Shown here one piece after another: positions 62,864 through 64,000 of a stretch of DNA of 64,000 nt. The stretch covers positions 124,001 through 188,000 of the forward strand of contig NZ_LLWE01000019.1 in assembly GCF_001562055.1 (NCBI RefSeq), given 5' to 3'. Numbering within the stretch: the first letter of the stretch is position 1; each line of letters opens with the position of its first letter. Position numbers and translations under genes: made by a program. Source of the DNA: Polycladidibacter stylochi. GTDB lineage: Bacteria > Pseudomonadota > Alphaproteobacteria > Rhizobiales > Stappiaceae. The notes below the pieces were generated by a model. The model saw only the letters and a list, made by a program, of their open reading frames with translations. It was not told where the DNA came from and did not search any database.

Positions 62864-64000
62864 ATGAGTAGTACTCTAGTCATTGGAGCGGGCGGCGTAT
62901 CGTCTGCCGCTGTTCACAAAATGGCGATGAACGCCGACATTTTTGGGAAAATTACTCTCGCCTCGCGTCGTAAGTTTAAATGCGATGATATTGCGGCCAG
63001 CGTGAAAGAGAAAACCGGCGTTGTAATCGAGACTGCCGAAGTGGACGCCATGGATGTGGCCGCCGTTGTTGCGCTGATCAAGCAGAGCGGCGCACAACTA
63101 CTGGTGAACCTTGCCCTGCCCTATCAGGATTTGAAGCTGATGGATGCCTGCCTTGAGGCGGAAATCCATTATCTTGATACCGCCAATTACGAGCCTGAGG
63201 ACGAAGCCAAGTTTGAATACCACTGGCAGTGGGCTTATCAGGAGCGTTTTAAGGAAAAGGGTCTGACCGCTATTCTCGGCTCCGGCTTTGATCCCGGTGT
63301 GACATCAGTTTTTGCTACATGGATCAAAAAGCACAAGCTGGACAGCATACGCCAGATCGACATTCTCGATTGCAACGGCGGCGATAATGGCAAAGCCTTC
63401 GCCACCAATTTTAACCCGGAAATCAACATTCGTGAAGTGACCGCCGAGGCACGTCACTGGGAAAAAGGCGACTGGGTTACCACCCCGGCGATGAGCCACA
63501 AAGTGGCTTTCGATTTCCCCGGTGTGGGCGAAAAGAACATGTACCTTATGTACCATGAGGAGCTGGAAAGCCTGAAAACCCACTTCCCGGAAATCAACCG
63601 CGCCCGCTTCTGGATGACCTTTGGCGATGCCTATATCAACCACGTGAAAGTGCTTGAAGGCATTGGCATGACCTCCATCGAGCCTGTCATGCACGAAGGG
63701 CACGAGATTATTCCGCTACAATTCCTGAAATCAGTATTGCCCGACCCAAGCGGACTGGGCGAGCTGACCAAGGGCAAAACCTGTATCGGTGATATCATCA
63801 CCGGTGATGCCAAAGATGGTTCGGGCGAGAAGACCTATTACATCTACAACATCTGCGATCACGAAGAGTGTTACGCCGAAGTAGGCTCGCAGGCGGTTTC
63901 CTACACCACCGGTGTACCGGCCATGATTGGCGCGGCCATGGTGCTGAAGGGTATCTGGAACGAGCCGGGCGTATGGAACATGGAGCAACTGGACCCGGAT
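62864..64000 (+). CDS. Carboxynorspermidine dehydrogenase, 3' end outside the window
   Basis: About 379 residues of a saccharopine-dehydrogenase-like protein, cut by the window end. It begins STLVIGAGGVSSAAVHKMAM, a typical NADPH loop, then LVNLALPYQDLKLMDACLEA, YLDTANYEPEDEAKFEYHWQ, LGSGFDPGVTSVFATWI and GDAKDGSGEKTYYIYNICD, all typical of CANSDH. This enzyme condenses aspartate semialdehyde with putrescine or diaminopropane to a carboxylated triamine. AAGGA precedes the ATG at 62864. Follows speA, so agmatine-derived putrescine is the likely substrate. Confidence 0.92.
   Translation, partial: MSSTLVIGAGGVSSAAVHKMAMNADIFGKITLASRRKFKCDDIAASVKEKTGVVIETAEVDAMDVAAVVALIKQSGAQLLVNLALPYQDLKLMDACLEAEIHYLDTANYEPEDEAKFEYHWQWAYQERFKEKGLTAILGSGFDPGVTSVFATWIKKHKLDSIRQIDILDCNGGDNGKAFATNFNPEINIREVTAEARHWEKGDWVTTPAMSHKVAFDFPGVGEKNMYLMYHEELESLKTHFPEINRARFWMTFGDAYINHVKVLEGIGMTSIEPVMHEGHEIIPLQFLKSVLPDPSGLGELTKGKTCIGDIITGDAKDGSGEKTYYIYNICDHEECYAEVGSQAVSYTTGVPAMIGAAMVLKGIWNEPGVWNMEQLDPD

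Noticed and set aside
1-64000. tRNA, rRNA, insertion sequence or prophage genes
   Set aside because: Scanned by eye for transposase or integrase motifs and for tRNA-like cloverleaf ends; nothing convincing was found.

Overview
The window reads as chromosomal DNA of an alphaproteobacterium, probably of the Hyphomicrobiales or a related marine group. This is inferred from gene families (OpgC/OpgH glucan enzymes, the UbiT-UbiU-UbiV set, a CbiX-type cobalamin operon, an orphan phn_thr-fam acyltransferase); there is no rRNA or other marker to confirm it. Base composition looks near 50 % G+C, with A+T-rich intergenic stretches. I saw no tRNA, rRNA, CRISPR array, insertion sequence or prophage gene.

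Layout. 1-3.1 kb: GntR-type regulator (cut by the window edge) divergent from mannonate dehydratase uxuA, then a solitary ferredoxin-reductase-like flavoprotein. 3.1-7.3 kb: a large GGDEF-EAL signalling protein, a decayed ABC-ATPase tail and an exostosin-like glycosyltransferase. 7.5-12.7 kb: an RND efflux pump pair and a hexapeptide acyltransferase. 12.8-18.4 kb: a K+ channel with a zinc-ribbon tail, a TTC38-like protein coupled to opgC, and convergent opgH (osmoregulated periplasmic glucans). 18.5-22.7 kb: an unusual gene set (MDR dehydrogenase, degenerate pterin-synthase-like protein, GT4 glycosyltransferase, methyltransferase, RibD-type reductase) that looks like an uncharacterised pteridine or flavin-precursor pathway. 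22.9-34.4 kb: cytochrome b561, then a nearly complete cobalamin corrin-ring block of the cobalt-early type (cobK, cbiD, cobA, cobB, cobM, cbiG-cobJ fusion, cobI, cobL, cobH, cbiX with a His-rich tail, and a small His-containing leader protein).

34.8-39.8 kb: mntH behind a Fur-like palindrome, a two-ACT-domain GcvR-like protein, gamma-glutamyltranspeptidase and ubiX. 40.0-42.5 kb: a DUF4344 metallopeptidase and a sporadically distributed TIGR04141/DUF6119 protein lie between ubiX and ubiD and are the most accessory-looking part of the window. 42.6-46.8 kb: ubiD divergent from ubiT-ubiU-ubiV, with a perfect FNR-type box between them; this fits oxygen-independent ubiquinone synthesis switched on in anoxia. 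46.9-55.5 kb: a GntR regulator, then an aromatic-degradation locus (fah, MBL-fold protein, FAD hydroxylase, DUF2783 protein, VOC protein on the minus strand; marR and maiA on the plus strand) with two matching palindromic operators in the divergent promoter, and glycerate kinase. 55.5-64 kb: Lrp-type regulator and arginase around a repeated operator, a structured intergenic element, a nucleoside-recognition membrane protein, a MarR regulator with a palindromic operator beside a Tat-exported nitroreductase, and the start of a polyamine operon (speA and carboxynorspermidine dehydrogenase, cut by the window end).

Overall this is a core metabolic region of a facultatively anaerobic heterotroph. 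The most promising undescribed items are the degenerate PTPS gene cluster, the TIGR04141 gene between ubiX and ubiD, the aromatic locus with no recognisable HmgA and an altered MBL metal site, and the tandem hairpins at 57.4-57.5 kb.
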